DNA from: Bacteroidetes bacterium GWC2_46_850
Lineage (GTDB): Bacteria; Bacteroidota; Bacteroidia; Bacteroidales; Dysgonomonadaceae
Assembly (NCBI GenBank): GCA_001768325.1
Contig: MENQ01000006.1
Span: 55,643 to 119,642, forward strand
Length of the DNA stretch: 64,000 nt
Direction: 5' to 3'
Of the stretch, positions 8,562-17,474 are shown in pieces. Position 1 is the first letter of the stretch, and the number at the start of each line of letters is the position of its first letter. Made by a program: the position numbers and the translations under genes. Under the pieces are notes generated by a model that was given only the letters and a program-made list of their open reading frames with translations, was not told the origin of the DNA and did no database searches.

Positions 8562-9092
8562 ATGAAGATTCATATAAACAAAGTTTTTCTCGTTCACATT
8601 GTCATCCTATTCTCAATGATTTTTCTGGTAAGTTCATGCAGGATGTCTTACTCCTTCAGAACTGCCTCCATTGATTATGATCTCACCAAGACCCTTTCTA
8701 TCGGCCATTTTATCAACCAGGCGCCATTGGTATATCCACCTCTAGAGCAGCGCTTCAACGAGGAGATGAAAGATATGTTTACCCGCAATACTCGCCTGAA
8801 GCTGGTGAATCAGAATGCCGACATGGAGATTGAAGGTGAGATTGTGGGATACGAGCTGACCCCCTTGGCTGTGCAGGAAGATGCGTTCGCTTCGGAAACA
8901 CGGCTGACCCTGACAGTAAGGATGCGTTTTCGCAATAACAAGATCGATGCACCCGAAACGCAGGAAACTATTTCTGCGAACCGCACATTTTCAAGCAATA
9001 CCGTTTTCGATACGGTACAGGATCAGCTGATCAATGAGCTGATCGATGAGATTGTGGATCAGATATTCAATGCGACCATGGCAAACTGGTAA
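8562..9092 (+). CDS. lptE: LptE-family LPS assembly lipoprotein
   Basis: Predicted outer-membrane lipoprotein that plugs LptD during lipopolysaccharide insertion. The 176-residue protein has a hydrophobic signal and lipobox LVSSC near residue 26, then YSFRTASIDYD, typical of the Bacteroidetes LptE branch. The body alternates beta and helix (VNQNADMEIEGEIVGYELTPLAV, LTLTVRMRFRN), as in the family. The gene order LptE, TPR protein, SecG is one I know from Bacteroides. The start at 8562 lies 27 bases after the activator gene, and the next start is 4 bases after its stop. Confidence 0.85.
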   Translation: MKIHINKVFLVHIVILFSMIFLVSSCRMSYSFRTASIDYDLTKTLSIGHFINQAPLVYPPLEQRFNEEMKDMFTRNTRLKLVNQNADMEIEGEIVGYELTPLAVQEDAFASETRLTLTVRMRFRNNKIDAPETQETISANRTFSSNTVFDTVQDQLINELIDEIVDQIFNATMANW

Positions 9093-9096
9093 TTCA

Positions 9097-9831
9097 ATGG
9101 ACAAGGAGAAACTATACGGATTCGTCAAAGAGCCCGACACACTGACAACCGCCACGGAAGAAGCGCTTAAAACAGTAGTGGAAGCATATCCCTGCTTTCA
9201 GACCTCCAGATTGTTGTACACCAAATACCTCGACCTGGCCAACAGCGATCGTTACATTGAGGAACTCGGTAAAACAGCTGTTTTGTGTGGCGACAGGAGG
9301 AAGCTGTTCTATCTGATATACAGGGAAAGCTATCACAAACAGCTTCTTCAACCTGAAGTACAGCATAGTGGTGTGAAGGACAGAACGGAGGAGTTGCTTG
9401 ACTCCTTTCTTACCTCACTTGGCGAAGGTGAAACAAATGAAACAACGCTTGATAATGGAGCACTGAATATTGTATCGAGCGACTACTTCTCTTATCTGGA
9501 ATCGGTGGAGGAGACTTTTGATCCGGCAGGAGACCGGAAACTTCAACACCACGATCTCATTGATGCCTTCATTGAAAAAGCGGCTTCCGAACCGCTATTC
9601 GCCCCTTATGATCCGGGAACGGATGCGGCTGATAAAAAAAGCGCCTCCGATGACGATGGCGGTGAGTTTCTAACAGAAACACTCGCAAAGATTTATATCA
9701 AACAAAAAAAATATGAACAGGCTCTCACAATTATTAAACGATTAAGTTTGAATTTCCCGAAAAAAAGTATTTACTTTGCCGACCAAATTCGTTTTTTAGA
9801 ATTTTTGATTATGAATGAACGTTTTCGCTAA
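9097..9831 (+). CDS. Tetratricopeptide-like protein of the lptE-secG cluster
   Basis: A 244-residue protein without a signal peptide, so probably cytosolic or peripheral. The start at 9097 is chosen because it lies just after lptE and begins MDKEKLYGFVK; a longer frame reading back into lptE is a shadow. A C-terminal TPR-like helix pair is visible (LAKIYIKQKKYEQALTIIKRL, then NFPKKSIYFADQIRFLE). Its function is unknown. The last five residues (NERFR) and the stop codon are encoded by the first block of the dispersed repeat at 9816, so the C-terminus has been shaped by that element. Confidence 0.75.
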   Translation: MDKEKLYGFVKEPDTLTTATEEALKTVVEAYPCFQTSRLLYTKYLDLANSDRYIEELGKTAVLCGDRRKLFYLIYRESYHKQLLQPEVQHSGVKDRTEELLDSFLTSLGEGETNETTLDNGALNIVSSDYFSYLESVEETFDPAGDRKLQHHDLIDAFIEKAASEPLFAPYDPGTDAADKKSASDDDGGEFLTETLAKIYIKQKKYEQALTIIKRLSLNFPKKSIYFADQIRFLEFLIMNERFR

Positions 9832-9989
9832 GTGAGAGCAGAACAAATAAAAGTTTGTTCTGCCGAACGGAGAACTTTTTCGACAAGTGTATACACAGAA
9901 GACGAATTTATTCGGATTATGTTATAACGAGAAAAAGTATGAAATAAAACGACTAACTTTTGTGAACGTTTTCGCTAAGTGAGAGCAGA
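9816..9989 (+). repeat. Dispersed intergenic repeat, copy B, with 29-base direct repeats at each end
   Basis: Two identical 29-base blocks lie at 9816-9844 and 9961-9989, each starting TGAACGTTTTCGCTAAG and ending GAGCAGAAC. Between them are a GTTCTGCCGAACGGAGAAC dyad (9884 region) and AACGACTAACTTTTG just before the second block. The same blocks occur inverted at 4188-4274. The first block overlaps the end of the preceding gene. The element fills most of the gap before secG. A shortened echo (CGTTTTCATTAAGAACAGA) follows the second block. Confidence 0.75.
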
Positions 9990-10027
9990 ACCGTTTTCAT
10001 TAAGAACAGAATAAAAACAAAACATAT

Positions 10028-10396
10028 ATGTATATCTTTATTACAATCCTTATTTTACTGGCTTCTATCCTGATGATTCTTGCCGTATTGGTACAAAAAT
10101 CAAAGGGCGGCGGCCTGGCAAGTGGTTTTTCATCTTCGAACCAGATCATGGGTGTACGGAAGACAACTGATTTTCTGGAGAAATTCACATGGTCTCTGGC
10201 AGCTGTTGTCATACTACTGAGCATCCTGACTGCCAAGTACACAGCCTCACACAGCAACACACCACAGTCGCAGGTGGAAGTGCAGCAACCTGCACCCCTC
10301 AACCCGGCCACTGCTCCCGACGTGACTCCCGGTTTGCCCATTCCCTCGCAGGTACCGGCTCAACCAACTCCGGAAGAAGGAACACCAACAGAGTAA
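10028..10396 (+). CDS. secG: Preprotein translocase subunit SecG
   Basis: Small inner-membrane subunit that assists SecYEG protein export. The 122-residue protein has two membrane helices (about residues 3-22 and 52-72) separated by the typical cytoplasmic loop with QKSKGGGLASGFSSS and a GVRKTTDFLEK segment. A Pro/Gln-rich C-terminal tail follows, which is common in Bacteroidetes SecG. It starts after the repeat region and ends 6 bases before the next gene. Confidence 0.92.
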   Translation: MYIFITILILLASILMILAVLVQKSKGGGLASGFSSSNQIMGVRKTTDFLEKFTWSLAAVVILLSILTAKYTASHSNTPQSQVEVQQPAPLNPATAPDVTPGLPIPSQVPAQPTPEEGTPTE

Positions 10397-10402
10397 ACCT
10401 TC

Positions 10403-11047
10403 GTGCGTCCTTCATGCTTTCTTCTGCTTTGGCTGTTACCGTTTTTCGCCGGCGCACAGGCAATCACCTACGATACCATCACGGTGTCGCCGGATGACGA
10501 ACGGAATATATATCGCTATCAGGAACAGGCCCGCGTAGACAGGAGTTCATCTGCAGGAGACATCCGGCGTCAAGACAACGAAGAAAAGCAATTCCATTCC
10601 TTTGACAGGAGCAAGCTTCGCTTTGGCGCAAACCTCGGCCTCTCGGTGAGTAAAAATTATACAAGGCTTGGGTTCGGTCCGCAGGCTGGGTATCAGTTTA
10701 ATCGTTACTTCATGGCAGGTGTGGGCATCAAATATTACTATTCCAAAGCAAATACAACAGCATACACTGTCAAAGACCATCTTTTGGGTACAAACCTGTT
10801 CGGTTACTTTTATCCGCTATCCTTCCTGACTATTTTTATCCAACCCGAAATAAACTATATCTGGTCAGATTTGACAGATAAGTCAACTACAGAAACAACC
10901 TCCCACAGCGGCTTTGTTCCATCCCTAATAGCAGGAGCCGGCTTTCGCCTGGGACGGTCGCACATCACGTTGAACTACGACCTTATTCAGCATGCCAACT
11001 CTCCCCATCCCGACGGAGTCTATCTGGGCGTCTCGGCGTTCTTCTAG
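10403..11047 (+). CDS. Outer-membrane beta-barrel protein
   Basis: A 214-residue exported protein, with a signal peptide ending near FFAGAQA. After a polar region with several Arg/Asp/Glu residues, the sequence from about residue 70 alternates in barrel fashion (LRFGANLGLSVS, LGFGPQAGYQFN, YFMAGVGIKYYYS, ITLNYDLIQHA) and ends in an aromatic residue pair (SAFF), as many outer-membrane barrels do. The start codon is GTG, only 6 bases after secG, which implies translation coupled to secG. The specific role is unknown. Confidence 0.75.
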   Translation: MRPSCFLLLWLLPFFAGAQAITYDTITVSPDDERNIYRYQEQARVDRSSSAGDIRRQDNEEKQFHSFDRSKLRFGANLGLSVSKNYTRLGFGPQAGYQFNRYFMAGVGIKYYYSKANTTAYTVKDHLLGTNLFGYFYPLSFLTIFIQPEINYIWSDLTDKSTTETTSHSGFVPSLIAGAGFRLGRSHITLNYDLIQHANSPHPDGVYLGVSAFF

Positions 11048-11074
11048 CGTTTTTTTGTTTATAATCCGGCAGGC

Positions 11075-11368
11075 CTACCGGAATACGATATCCCGCACAA
11101 TGGGAACTTCGGCGTGATCGTTTAATCTTTGGATCAGACCATCCTTATTCATCAGCAGTTCGGCCCGAAGTACCGCAGATGTCAGGTGTACATAAAGTAC
11201 ATTACGACTGAAATAGACCTCTCCGGTATATTTGGATACACCCTCACCCAGCACTTCATGCCATCCCCTGACGGCACGGTGTTCAGCCATCTTCACTTTC
11301 AACGTACTGTTTTCATCGAAAAAGTCGGAAAGCGCCTCAGATAAAGGTTGCACGTTCTTCTTCAACAT
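11075..11368 (-). CDS. DUF721 (DciA-like) protein
   Basis: A 97-residue protein of the DUF721 family, often encoded next to recF or replication genes and related to the N-terminal part of DciA, the helicase-loading factor of many bacteria. Recognisable parts are RAVRGWHEVLGEGVSKYT, VLYVHLTSAVLRAEL and a closing IVRDIVFR. It follows recF by 6 bases on the same strand, so both are likely co-expressed. A DNA-replication role is inferred from family and context. A CCGG/CCGG hairpin overlaps its stop codon. Confidence 0.8.
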   Translation of the reverse strand: MLKKNVQPLSEALSDFFDENSTLKVKMAEHRAVRGWHEVLGEGVSKYTGEVYFSRNVLYVHLTSAVLRAELLMNKDGLIQRLNDHAEVPIVRDIVFR

Positions 11369-11374
11369 AGCTTA

Positions 11375-12481
11375 TTATTGGTTTATCCGATTTATTTCTC
11401 CATTCTTCACGGAATAGATATGCGCATTGTTGTGGGTACGTTCCAGAATTCTGTCGAGAGATTCCCGGTTGGTATCCGACAGGAAGATCTGTCCGAATTC
11501 AGCCCCCGAAACGAGTTTCACAATTTCTTCCACCCGGTTGGCATCGAGTCTGTCGAAAATATCATCCAGCAGTAAAATGGGTGTGGTATGTCCCGTTTGC
11601 AGCAAAAAATGAAACTGCGCCAGCTTTAGCGATACAAAGTAGGTTTTATTCTGCCCCTGTGATCCCACTTTTTTGATGGGATAACCATCGAGCAGCATCT
11701 CCAGTTCATCGCGGTGAATGCCTGCTGTGGTATGTCCAAATGCCATATCGCGTTGTCTGTTTCTCCTGAGCATCTCGCGAAAATCGGCCTCGTTGAGTTG
11801 GGAGATATAGTCGAAGGAGACCTGTTCACCCGATTGACTGATGCGTGCATAAAAATCATTGAAGATGGGTGTAAATTCATCGATGAATGCCTTTCGCCGC
11901 CGGTAGATGAGGCTTCCTTCTTCGATCATCTGATCTTCCCAGAGCTCCAGCAAGGTTGCATCGAGGAATTCTTCTTCATTTTTCAGCAGTACATTCCGCT
12001 GATGCAAAGCCTTGGTATATCTGACCAGTGCGCGCAGGTACTCCTTATCGAACTGGGATATGGCCATATCCAGAAATTTCCGTCGACCTTCACTCCCACC
12101 GGTTATCAGTTCGCTATCGGCCGGGGAGATCATCACAAGGGGAATTAGCCCGATGTGATCGGAGAGTCGGTCATATTCCTTTTTGTTGCGCTTAAACTGC
12201 TTCTTCTGACGGCGACGGATACCGCTGTAGATCTCTTCCCGGACGCCCTCTTCATCGAAAAATCTGCCCTGTAACATGCATACATCAGCATCGTGATGGA
12301 TAATTTGCGAGTCGACGGGGTTGGTGTAACTCTTACAAAATGAAAGGTAATAGACTGCATCGAGCAGATTGGTTTTCCCCATTCCGTTGTTGCCTATGAA
12401 GCAGTTTATTTTGGGGGAGAACTGCAGTTCAGCCTGCACCAGGTTTTTATAATTGATGATGGAGAGTTCTTCTAAAATCAT
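11375..12481 (-). CDS. recF: DNA replication and repair protein RecF
   Basis: SMC-like ATPase that helps load RecA at single-strand gaps. The 368-residue protein shows Walker A GNNGMGKTN near residue 33, the family segment after it (DAVYYLSFCKSY), the ABC-type signature region GSQGQNKTYFVSLKLAQF, and Walker B ILLLDDIFDRLD. Start ATG at 12481. It lies 71 bases downstream of cdaA and just before the DUF721 gene. Confidence 0.93.
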   Translation of the reverse strand: MILEELSIINYKNLVQAELQFSPKINCFIGNNGMGKTNLLDAVYYLSFCKSYTNPVDSQIIHHDADVCMLQGRFFDEEGVREEIYSGIRRRQKKQFKRNKKEYDRLSDHIGLIPLVMISPADSELITGGSEGRRKFLDMAISQFDKEYLRALVRYTKALHQRNVLLKNEEEFLDATLLELWEDQMIEEGSLIYRRRKAFIDEFTPIFNDFYARISQSGEQVSFDYISQLNEADFREMLRRNRQRDMAFGHTTAGIHRDELEMLLDGYPIKKVGSQGQNKTYFVSLKLAQFHFLLQTGHTTPILLLDDIFDRLDANRVEEIVKLVSGAEFGQIFLSDTNRESLDRILERTHNNAHIYSVKNGEINRINQ

Positions 12482-12552
12482 GCCGTATACATCGTTGTTT
12501 CACATTGTTGCCGTCACCTCAGCGTGTCGACGGTCTTTCCGGACGGGGCCGG

Positions 12553-13314
12553 CTACTCCTCCAGGAGCAAGCGTTGAAGGTCTTCAGGAGAGATATTCAT
12601 TTTCAGTCTGCCTTGCGAGGCAAACGAGATGCGCCCCCGTTCTTCGGAGACAATAATCACCTTGGCATCTGTTTCCTGCGATATACCCAGTCCGGCACGG
12701 TGCCGCAATCCCAGATGGGTGGGAATGTTCGGGTTCTGGGAGATGGGCAGGATACAGCCGGCGGCTTTTATTTTTTGTCCGACGATAATCATTGCTCCGT
12801 CGTGCAGCGGACTATTTTTGAAGAAGATATTCTCAATGAGCCGCGAAGATATGTCGGCATTCACTATTTCACCGGTCTGCTCATATAATCCCAGGTGGAT
12901 ATCACCCTGTACGGCAATGAGTGCCCCGGTATTTGTCTTCGACATATTCATGCAAGCCAGCACAATCGCCGTGAGGTATGAATTATCATTCTTCTGCTTT
13001 TCACTCGGGAAAAAGAGCTTCGAGATAAAATTCCATCCTTTCTTGGAGCCGAGCGACATTAGAAAACGCCGGATTTCATCCTGAAAGAGAATAACCAGCA
13101 AAAAGAGTCCCACGCTGACCAGCTGATCCAGAATAGAACCGAGCAAGACCATGTTGAATACCCGGGAAACAAGAATCCATATAACCATGAAAACAAGGAT
13201 TCCCATGAACAAGGGACGAAGGCCCGATATCTTGACCAGCCTGAACAGGTAGTACAGGAGAAGTGCTACCAGCAGTACATCGATAAAATCCTTTATTCCG
13301 AAATGTGCAAACAT
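12553..13314 (-). CDS. cdaA: Diadenylate cyclase CdaA (c-di-AMP synthase)
   Basis: Membrane-anchored enzyme that makes cyclic di-AMP from two ATP. Three hydrophobic segments occupy about residues 8-95, followed by the DAC domain with the two catalytic signatures HDGAMII and LGLRHRAGLG. The length of 253 residues is typical for CdaA. The gene follows folP by 17 bases. Because folP uses a similar arrangement in other Bacteroidetes, I take folP-cdaA as an operon. c-di-AMP probably acts in osmotic or cell-wall control here; no target can be named. Confidence 0.93.
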   Translation of the reverse strand: MFAHFGIKDFIDVLLVALLLYYLFRLVKISGLRPLFMGILVFMVIWILVSRVFNMVLLGSILDQLVSVGLFLLVILFQDEIRRFLMSLGSKKGWNFISKLFFPSEKQKNDNSYLTAIVLACMNMSKTNTGALIAVQGDIHLGLYEQTGEIVNADISSRLIENIFFKNSPLHDGAMIIVGQKIKAAGCILPISQNPNIPTHLGLRHRAGLGISQETDAKVIIVSEERGRISFASQGRLKMNISPEDLQRLLLEE

Positions 13315-13331
13315 AGCTTTAATGGTGCCGA

Positions 13332-14174
13332 TTATTGATCGAATTCGGTTATCTTACCCACAATCTTTAAACATTCCACAGCCTCTTTCACATCGTGGAC
13401 CCGCAAGATGGCTGCACCCGAAAGCAATGCAACCGTATTGAGTACGGACGTGCCGTTGAGGCTCTCCTCGGGTGAAGAATCCAGTAGTTTGTAAATCATC
13501 GATTTTCTCGAGATTCCTACCAGTATCGGTTCCTCAAAGATATGAAAATATTTCAGATAAGCCATCAATTCATAGTTCTGAGATAGTGTTTTACTGAAGC
13601 CAAAACCGGGATCTAAAATCACATCGTTCACCCCAAGGAGATTCAGTTTTGACTTCCGCTCCGAGAAATAATAAAGGATGTCCTGGATCAAATCATCGTA
13701 ATCGGTATGCTGCTGCATGGTCTGCGGCACTCCCCGCATGTGCATCAGCACATAGGGCACCTGCAACTGCGCCATTGTGGGGAACATCCGTTCATCGATC
13801 TGCCCGCCGGAGATGTCGTTGATGATATTTGCGTCAAACTCTTCCACCGATTGTTTGGCAACATCGGCATAAAAGGTGTCGACCGACAGGATAGCATGCG
13901 GAAATTCATTGCGGATGAGCTTCAGGGCGGGCATTAATCTTGCTGCCTCTTCTTTCGCCGTGAGAAAAGGAGCGGCAGGAGTGGTCGACTGCGCCCCAAC
14001 ATCGATCATACTGCCTCCTTCATCGATGATTTGCCGGCATCTCTCAATGATTCCTCCTTCTGCCTGCCTCCTGCTTGCCGCAAAAAACGAATCAGGAGTA
14101 ATATTGATGATACCCATCACCTGCGGTACCGACAAATCGAGCAGGGTTCCACGTATGTTAATCGTCTTTTTCAA
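13332..14174 (-). CDS. folP: Dihydropteroate synthase
   Basis: Condenses dihydropterin pyrophosphate with p-aminobenzoate in folate synthesis; target of sulfonamides. In the 280-residue TIM-barrel protein the family blocks are clear: GIINITPDSFF, DVGAQSTTPAAPFL, VDTFYADVA, NDISGG, and LDPGFGFSKT. No resistance-type change can be judged from this. The start at 14174 has an A-rich upstream region. cdaA follows after 17 bases. Confidence 0.95.
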   Translation of the reverse strand: MKKTINIRGTLLDLSVPQVMGIINITPDSFFAASRRQAEGGIIERCRQIIDEGGSMIDVGAQSTTPAAPFLTAKEEAARLMPALKLIRNEFPHAILSVDTFYADVAKQSVEEFDANIINDISGGQIDERMFPTMAQLQVPYVLMHMRGVPQTMQQHTDYDDLIQDILYYFSERKSKLNLLGVNDVILDPGFGFSKTLSQNYELMAYLKYFHIFEEPILVGISRKSMIYKLLDSSPEESLNGTSVLNTVALLSGAAILRVHDVKEAVECLKIVGKITEFDQ

Positions 14175-14240
14175 TTAAAGTTTTAAAAAATATAATTCCT
14201 ATAAATCAATCATCATTCACTATACTATAAACGATTACCA

Positions 14241-14346
14241 AAAGCTGATCACTTAAGCTGCATTTTCTTGCAAATGGCTGGTAGTCCAAAGTTTCTACAA
14301 AAAAAGCTGAAAGCTGATCGCTGACTCCTGACTCCTGACAGCTAAT
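14241..14346. repeat. AGCTGA-type short imperfect repeats between nadB and folP
   Basis: The 3' flank of nadB is made of imperfect units: AAAGCTGATCACTTAAGCTG at 14241, then AAGCTGAAAGCTGATCGCTG, CTGACTCCTGACTCCTGACA and AGCTAAT up to 14346. The same word, GCTGATCGCTGACT with CTGACAGCTAATT, recurs at 21776-21806. This is simple-sequence drift of a kind seen in Bacteroidetes intergenic regions. Confidence 0.6.
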
Positions 14347-15926
14347 CACAACACCGAATTGGGATCTTTCAACGGATAATCCACCGTGTAATGCAACCCC
14401 CTGCTTTCTTTGCGGGCCATTGCCTGCTTGATGACCATGTAACCCACCTTGATGATATTTCGCAGTTCACATATATCGCGTGACACCACGGACCGGTGAA
14501 AGAAATCTTCGGTCTCACGGAATAGGATATTCAACCGGTCCATGGCGCGTTGCAGACGCAGATCGGAGCGAACGATGCCCACGTATGCCGACATCAATTG
14601 TCCCACCTCCTTGTAACTCTGGGTGATCAGCACCATCTCCTCGGGCGAGGTGGTACCCTCGGCATTCCAGGCGGGTATATCGTCCCTGAATGGATATTGC
14701 TGAAAAACAGGCAGCGAATGTTTGGCCGCAGCATCGGCAAACACCACCGCTTCAATGAGCGAATTGGATGCCAGCCTGTTTGCCCCGTGAAGGCCGGTAC
14801 AGGCACACTCACCATTGGCATAGAGCCGGCCGATACTGGTTTCCCCGTCGAGGTTCACCTTGATGCCTCCGCACAGATAATGAGCAGCGGGAGCCACAGG
14901 TATCATCTCCCGGGTAATGTCAATTCCGTAGGAAAGGCACTTCTCGTAGATGCCCGGGAAATGCGTTTTGGTCTCGTCCGGTTTTTTGTGCGTCACATCC
15001 AGATAGACATGATCTTCTCCCCGTTCTTTCATTTCTGAGTCGATGGCACGGGCCACAATATCGCGCGGGGCAAGTGAGCCTCGTTCATCATACTTATGCA
15101 TGAATTCCTTTCCGTCGCATGTTTTCAGTACGCCACCATAACCACGCATTGCCTCGGTGATGAGGAACGACGGCCTCGCTCCCGGATGATACAGTGCCGT
15201 GGGATGAAACTGCACGAACTCCATCCCCTTTATTTCTCCTTTTGCACGGGCCACCATGGCAATGCCGTCGCCCGTGGCAACCAGCGGATTGGTTGTAGTC
15301 TGATACACCGAGCCGATACCCCCTGTTGCCATCATGGTCACGCGGGAAAGGAACGTATCAATTTCATTGGTTTTCTGATCGAGGATATAGGCACCGTAGC
15401 ATTCAATGCCGGGCGTATGGCGGGTCACCACCTGTCCCAAATGGTGCTGCGTGAGAATCTCGATTGCAAAATGATGATCATAGACATCGATATTCGGATG
15501 ATTGCGGATGGTGTCTATCAGGCTCACCTGAATCTCGGCGCCGGTACTGTCCTTGTGATGCAAAATCCGGAACTCGGAGTGACCTCCCTCTCGATGAAGG
15601 TCGAAATTGCCTTTTTCATCCTTGTCGAAGTCTACCCCCCAGTTGATCAGCTCCCTGATCTGGGCAGGCGCCTCCTTCACCACTTTTTCCACGACCTGCA
15701 CATCACACAATCCGCCACCGGCATCGAGCGTATCGGCAATATGTTTTTCAAAATTATCCCATGGGTTTGTCACCGAGGCTATTCCGCCCTGCGCATAGTA
15801 GGTATTGGCATCTTCCAGTGGGTTTTTCGCGATGATGGCTACTCTGCCCTGTTTTGCCACCTTTAGGGCATAGCTCATCCCGGCAATGCCGGAGCCAATC
15901 ACCAGGAAGTCATATTTGCGAACCAT
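14346..15926 (-). CDS. nadB: L-aspartate oxidase
   Basis: FAD enzyme that oxidises L-aspartate to iminoaspartate, the first step of de novo NAD synthesis. The 526-residue protein begins with the dinucleotide-binding motif GSGIAGMSYALK, then NTYYAQGGIASV, the HREGGHSEFRILHHKD substrate loop, GMEFVQFHPTAL, AHYLCGGIKV and GANRLASNSLIEAVVFA. All are standard for NadB rather than fumarate reductase. nadA and nadC are not in the window. In its upstream divergent region a minus-strand TACATTTG (15955-15962) fits the -7 consensus. Confidence 0.94.
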   Translation of the reverse strand: MVRKYDFLVIGSGIAGMSYALKVAKQGRVAIIAKNPLEDANTYYAQGGIASVTNPWDNFEKHIADTLDAGGGLCDVQVVEKVVKEAPAQIRELINWGVDFDKDEKGNFDLHREGGHSEFRILHHKDSTGAEIQVSLIDTIRNHPNIDVYDHHFAIEILTQHHLGQVVTRHTPGIECYGAYILDQKTNEIDTFLSRVTMMATGGIGSVYQTTTNPLVATGDGIAMVARAKGEIKGMEFVQFHPTALYHPGARPSFLITEAMRGYGGVLKTCDGKEFMHKYDERGSLAPRDIVARAIDSEMKERGEDHVYLDVTHKKPDETKTHFPGIYEKCLSYGIDITREMIPVAPAAHYLCGGIKVNLDGETSIGRLYANGECACTGLHGANRLASNSLIEAVVFADAAAKHSLPVFQQYPFRDDIPAWNAEGTTSPEEMVLITQSYKEVGQLMSAYVGIVRSDLRLQRAMDRLNILFRETEDFFHRSVVSRDICELRNIIKVGYMVIKQAMARKESRGLHYTVDYPLKDPNSVL

Positions 15927-15954
15927 TTTCTCTCTGTTTTGGATTATTTCCGTG

Positions 15955-15962
15955 CAAATGTA
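15955..15962 (-). promoter_or_regulatory. Probable -7 element for nadB
   Basis: Minus-strand TACATTTG fits TAnnTTTG and lies 29 bases upstream of the nadB start. A -33 element is not obvious. Confidence 0.4.
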
Positions 15963-16121
15963 CGCAATTATTCAAGGTTTCCCACAGGAAAACTCCATTT
16001 TTCCTGTGGAACATACTCGATGATAAACATTGTTAAAAAGCAGGGTTTTATTTGCAAATATCCGGTATTTGCTTTCCTTTGTATATTCAAGCAAAGAGAC
16101 TGTTTAACATCATTTTATCAG

Positions 16122-17390
16122 ATGAAACACTTACTTATTCTATTCTTCATTTTCACGCTTTCTACCCTGCAGAGCCTTCATGCCACAAACACGAAACAGC
16201 AGGCAGATTCAAGCTTCGTGCTCCGCGGCAGGGTATTGGGGAGCGATACCCGCGAACCGCTGCCCAATGCCAGCATCACCGTACAAAAAGCAAATGTATC
16301 GAGCGTCACCAACCAGGATGGGTACTTTTCCATACGGGTTCCTGCTTCAACCAGGAATATGCAACTGATTATCCATTACCTGGGATACGAGAACAAGGAA
16401 ATTCCGGTGGTCACACTGATCGACAATCCCAATAACCACATCATGCTGTCACCCTCTCCCATAGAACTCAGCGAACTGCTGGTCGTTTCCGGAGATGGAT
16501 CTAATCTCGTGCGGGAGGCACTCCAACGTATTCCGGAAAATTATCCTTCCGATCCGAACATGATGGTCGCCTTTTATCGCGAGTCGGTAAAAAAAGGATC
16601 GAACTATATCTCACTGGTCGAAGCCGTACTGGATGTATACAAAGCGTCGTACCATTCTTACAGCAACGATCAGGCCCGGATCTATATTGGCCGGAAGGCT
16701 ACCGACATCACTCCCCGGGATACGGTGTTGCTGAAATTTCAGGGAGGTATCAGCGATGCCCTGATGCTCGACATCGCCAAAAATCCGGAAATTGTCTTCG
16801 GCACGGATGCTGCAGAGTACAACTTTCACATCGACGGACTGATCAACATCAACAATAAACCCCATTACATCATTTCGTTCCTGCCGCACGCTGGATTGGA
16901 AGACATCCTTTTCAGGGGGACAATCTATCTGGATGCCGCCTCGCTTGCTTTTGCCCGCATGGAGTTCAACATGAACGTGGAGGACCGGAAAGATGCTGCC
17001 AGCATCTTTATCCGGCGTAAACCTTCCAAAATGCGGGTGGATGTCAACAACGCACGGTATGTGGTGAACTACATGGAGAATAACGGAAAATGGTTTTTCA
17101 ATTACAGTGCTACCGAAGTATCATTCCGGGTGAGATGGACCAATCGCTTTTTCGGCCTCTTTGCAACAAACTATGTCATCGGATCGGAGATTGCCGTTAC
17201 CGACCGCTATAACGACAACGTGATAAAATTTCCTCGCAATGAGCGTATCCGTTCTACCGACGTAATTGCTGAGCGGGTGGAATACTTTCTCGATGCGGAC
17301 TTCTGGGGTGAATACAACGTGATTGAACCCGATCAGCAGATCAATGATGCAATTAAAAGGCTGAGTGATAAACTACGCAGAAGAAAATAA
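16122..17390 (+). CDS. Exported protein with carboxypeptidase-like regulatory domain
   Basis: A 422-residue envelope protein. I place the start at 16122, where a normal signal peptide begins (MKHLLILFFIFTLSTLQSLHA); the open frame upstream lacks that character. Residues ~33-115 form the CarboxypepD_reg-like beta-sandwich (FVLRGRVLGSDTREPLPNAS, GYFSIRVP, YLGYENKEIPV), as at the N-terminus of many TonB-dependent proteins. The rest (~300 residues) is not recognised, contains a YLDAASLAFARMEF-type beta pattern, and shows no barrel end. Related Bacteroidetes proteins are annotated only as carboxypeptidase-like regulatory proteins. rpsO follows under its own promoter. Confidence 0.75.
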   Translation: MKHLLILFFIFTLSTLQSLHATNTKQQADSSFVLRGRVLGSDTREPLPNASITVQKANVSSVTNQDGYFSIRVPASTRNMQLIIHYLGYENKEIPVVTLIDNPNNHIMLSPSPIELSELLVVSGDGSNLVREALQRIPENYPSDPNMMVAFYRESVKKGSNYISLVEAVLDVYKASYHSYSNDQARIYIGRKATDITPRDTVLLKFQGGISDALMLDIAKNPEIVFGTDAAEYNFHIDGLININNKPHYIISFLPHAGLEDILFRGTIYLDAASLAFARMEFNMNVEDRKDAASIFIRRKPSKMRVDVNNARYVVNYMENNGKWFFNYSATEVSFRVRWTNRFFGLFATNYVIGSEIAVTDRYNDNVIKFPRNERIRSTDVIAERVEYFLDADFWGEYNVIEPDQQINDAIKRLSDKLRRRK

Positions 17391-17402
17391 AAGAAGAAAC
17401 CA

Positions 17403-17433
17403 TTTGCTATTAAAAAATTTAGGGCTATCTTTG
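17403..17433 (+). promoter_or_regulatory. Consensus Bacteroidetes promoter for rpsO
   Basis: TTTG at 17403-17406, a spacer of exactly 19 bases, then TATCTTTG at 17426-17433: a full match to TTTG-N19-TAnnTTTG. Transcription should start near 17440, leaving a leader of about 35 bases before the start codon. Confidence 0.8.
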
Positions 17434-17474
17434 CAATCCAAAGTTTTTAAAAACGTAATATTTTACAAACAAGT

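Noticed and set aside
9816..9989. Possible CRISPR-like repeat (two identical 29-base units)
   Set aside because: Only two units 145 bases apart, no regular spacers and no cas genes; the same blocks occur dispersed elsewhere.
15939..16121. Longer start for the carboxypeptidase-regulatory-domain protein
   Set aside because: The upstream residues lie in the divergent promoter region; a good signal peptide begins at 16122.
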